Below are positions 25,209-25,558 of a stretch of 25,558 nucleotides of DNA, one piece after another (position 1 is the first letter of the stretch; each line of letters begins with the position of its first letter). The notes beneath the pieces were generated by a model. That model saw only the letters and a program-made list of their open reading frames with translations. It was not told where the DNA came from and searched no databases. Both the position numbers and the translations under genes were made by a program. The stretch lies in the IMG/VR virus record IMGVR_UViG_3300044715_000791, positions 1 through 25,558 of that record. One strand, 5' to 3'. The DNA comes from a virus.

Positions 25209-25558
25209 ATGTCAGGATTACCACACTATACTAATTCTCAAGCTGCTATACAGCTTTACGAGCCAGTTTATCTTAACCAGTTCGAGGTTATTATTAATAC
25301 CCCTGCGGGTGTTCAGCAGTTACCCGGTTTAAATGGTGAATTGATACTTACCCAACAGGTTAAATCTGTATCAGGTATGGCCGTTGATATACAGCCATCT
25401 GGACCAGTTGAACAGTTCTATAAGTTCGCTACTAGAAGATATGCAGGGGGTGAGCCTTCTCAGACTGACATGGATTTAACCCTGGAATTTGAGGTTAACC
25501 TTAACGAATCCAATTCGATGACTGTGTATAGGACTCTTAGACAATGGTCGGATCTTAT
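25209..25558 (+). CDS. Tail tube protein (gp19-like), copy 2, cut by the window end
   Basis: An ATG at 25209 behind an A-rich leader opens a frame to the window end (116 codons visible). It begins MSGLPHYTNSQ and carries PVYLNQFEVIINTP, VKSVSGMAVD, RRYAGGEPSQTDMDL and VYRTLRQWSDL, matching the first tube gene element by element, with an insertion (QQLPGLNGE) in the first loop. It is diverged rather than a recent copy. It may be a second tube subunit, or a specialised ring at one end of the tube, as T4 uses tube-fold proteins at the baseplate. The end lies outside the window. Confidence 0.9.
   Translation, partial: MSGLPHYTNSQAAIQLYEPVYLNQFEVIINTPAGVQQLPGLNGELILTQQVKSVSGMAVDIQPSGPVEQFYKFATRRYAGGEPSQTDMDLTLEFEVNLNESNSMTVYRTLRQWSDL

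Overview
The window is an AT-rich segment of a tailed-phage genome with a T4-like (contractile-tailed) late module; every gene I accept is on the + strand. The evidence for a T4-type myovirus is the conserved order small terminase (gp16-like), large terminase (gp17-like), tail sheath (gp18-like) and tail tube (gp19-like). Several genes start behind A- or T-rich leaders without a clear Shine-Dalgarno sequence, which would fit a Bacteroidota host, but that is only a weak inference.

Layout. (1) 2-3871: the 3' part of one very long collagen-like fibre gene. It has 297 Gly-X-Y triplets almost entirely of Ser, Thr, Ala and Asn, a beta-rich island, a second Gly-X-Y tract and a C-terminal head domain. 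It has no in-frame ATG before 2990, and its frames +1 and -1 are also largely open, so it is easily mis-annotated. (2) 3871-4116: a small unknown gene coupled to the fibre, followed by a decayed gene (4141-4536). (3) 4586-15720: an uninterrupted ten-gene chain of carbohydrate-active genes, joined by overlaps or 1-nt gaps. It holds a GT4 / beta-module / FkbM methyltransferase / DegT aminotransferase fusion, a second FkbM methyltransferase, a NeuD/PglD-like acyltransferase, a GT2 enzyme with an extra domain, two more GT-A-like enzymes, a possible GT25-like enzyme, two SAM methyltransferases, and a GT4 fused to a domain resembling the autotransporter heptosyltransferases (TibC/Aah type) with a four-cysteine finger. 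(4) 15717-25558: a small coiled-coil protein, a large neck-like structural protein, both terminase subunits, an oversized sheath and two tandem tail-tube paralogues (the second cut by the window end). Two copies of a TGATATATAGASAAA motif lie at the same distance upstream of the neck-like gene and the sheath gene and are probably late promoters.

How the genes may work together. TibC/Aah enzymes attach sugars to serines of repetitive bacterial surface proteins. DegT aminotransferases, hexapeptide acyltransferases and methyltransferases make decorated amino sugars, as in the anthrose tip on the collagen-like BclA protein of Bacillus anthracis. Beside a phage fibre made of hundreds of Ser/Thr Gly-X-Y triplets, the simplest hypothesis is a phage-encoded O-glycosylation system that coats its own collagen-like fibre. 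That link is inference. The alternative is that the cassette remodels the host surface glycan.
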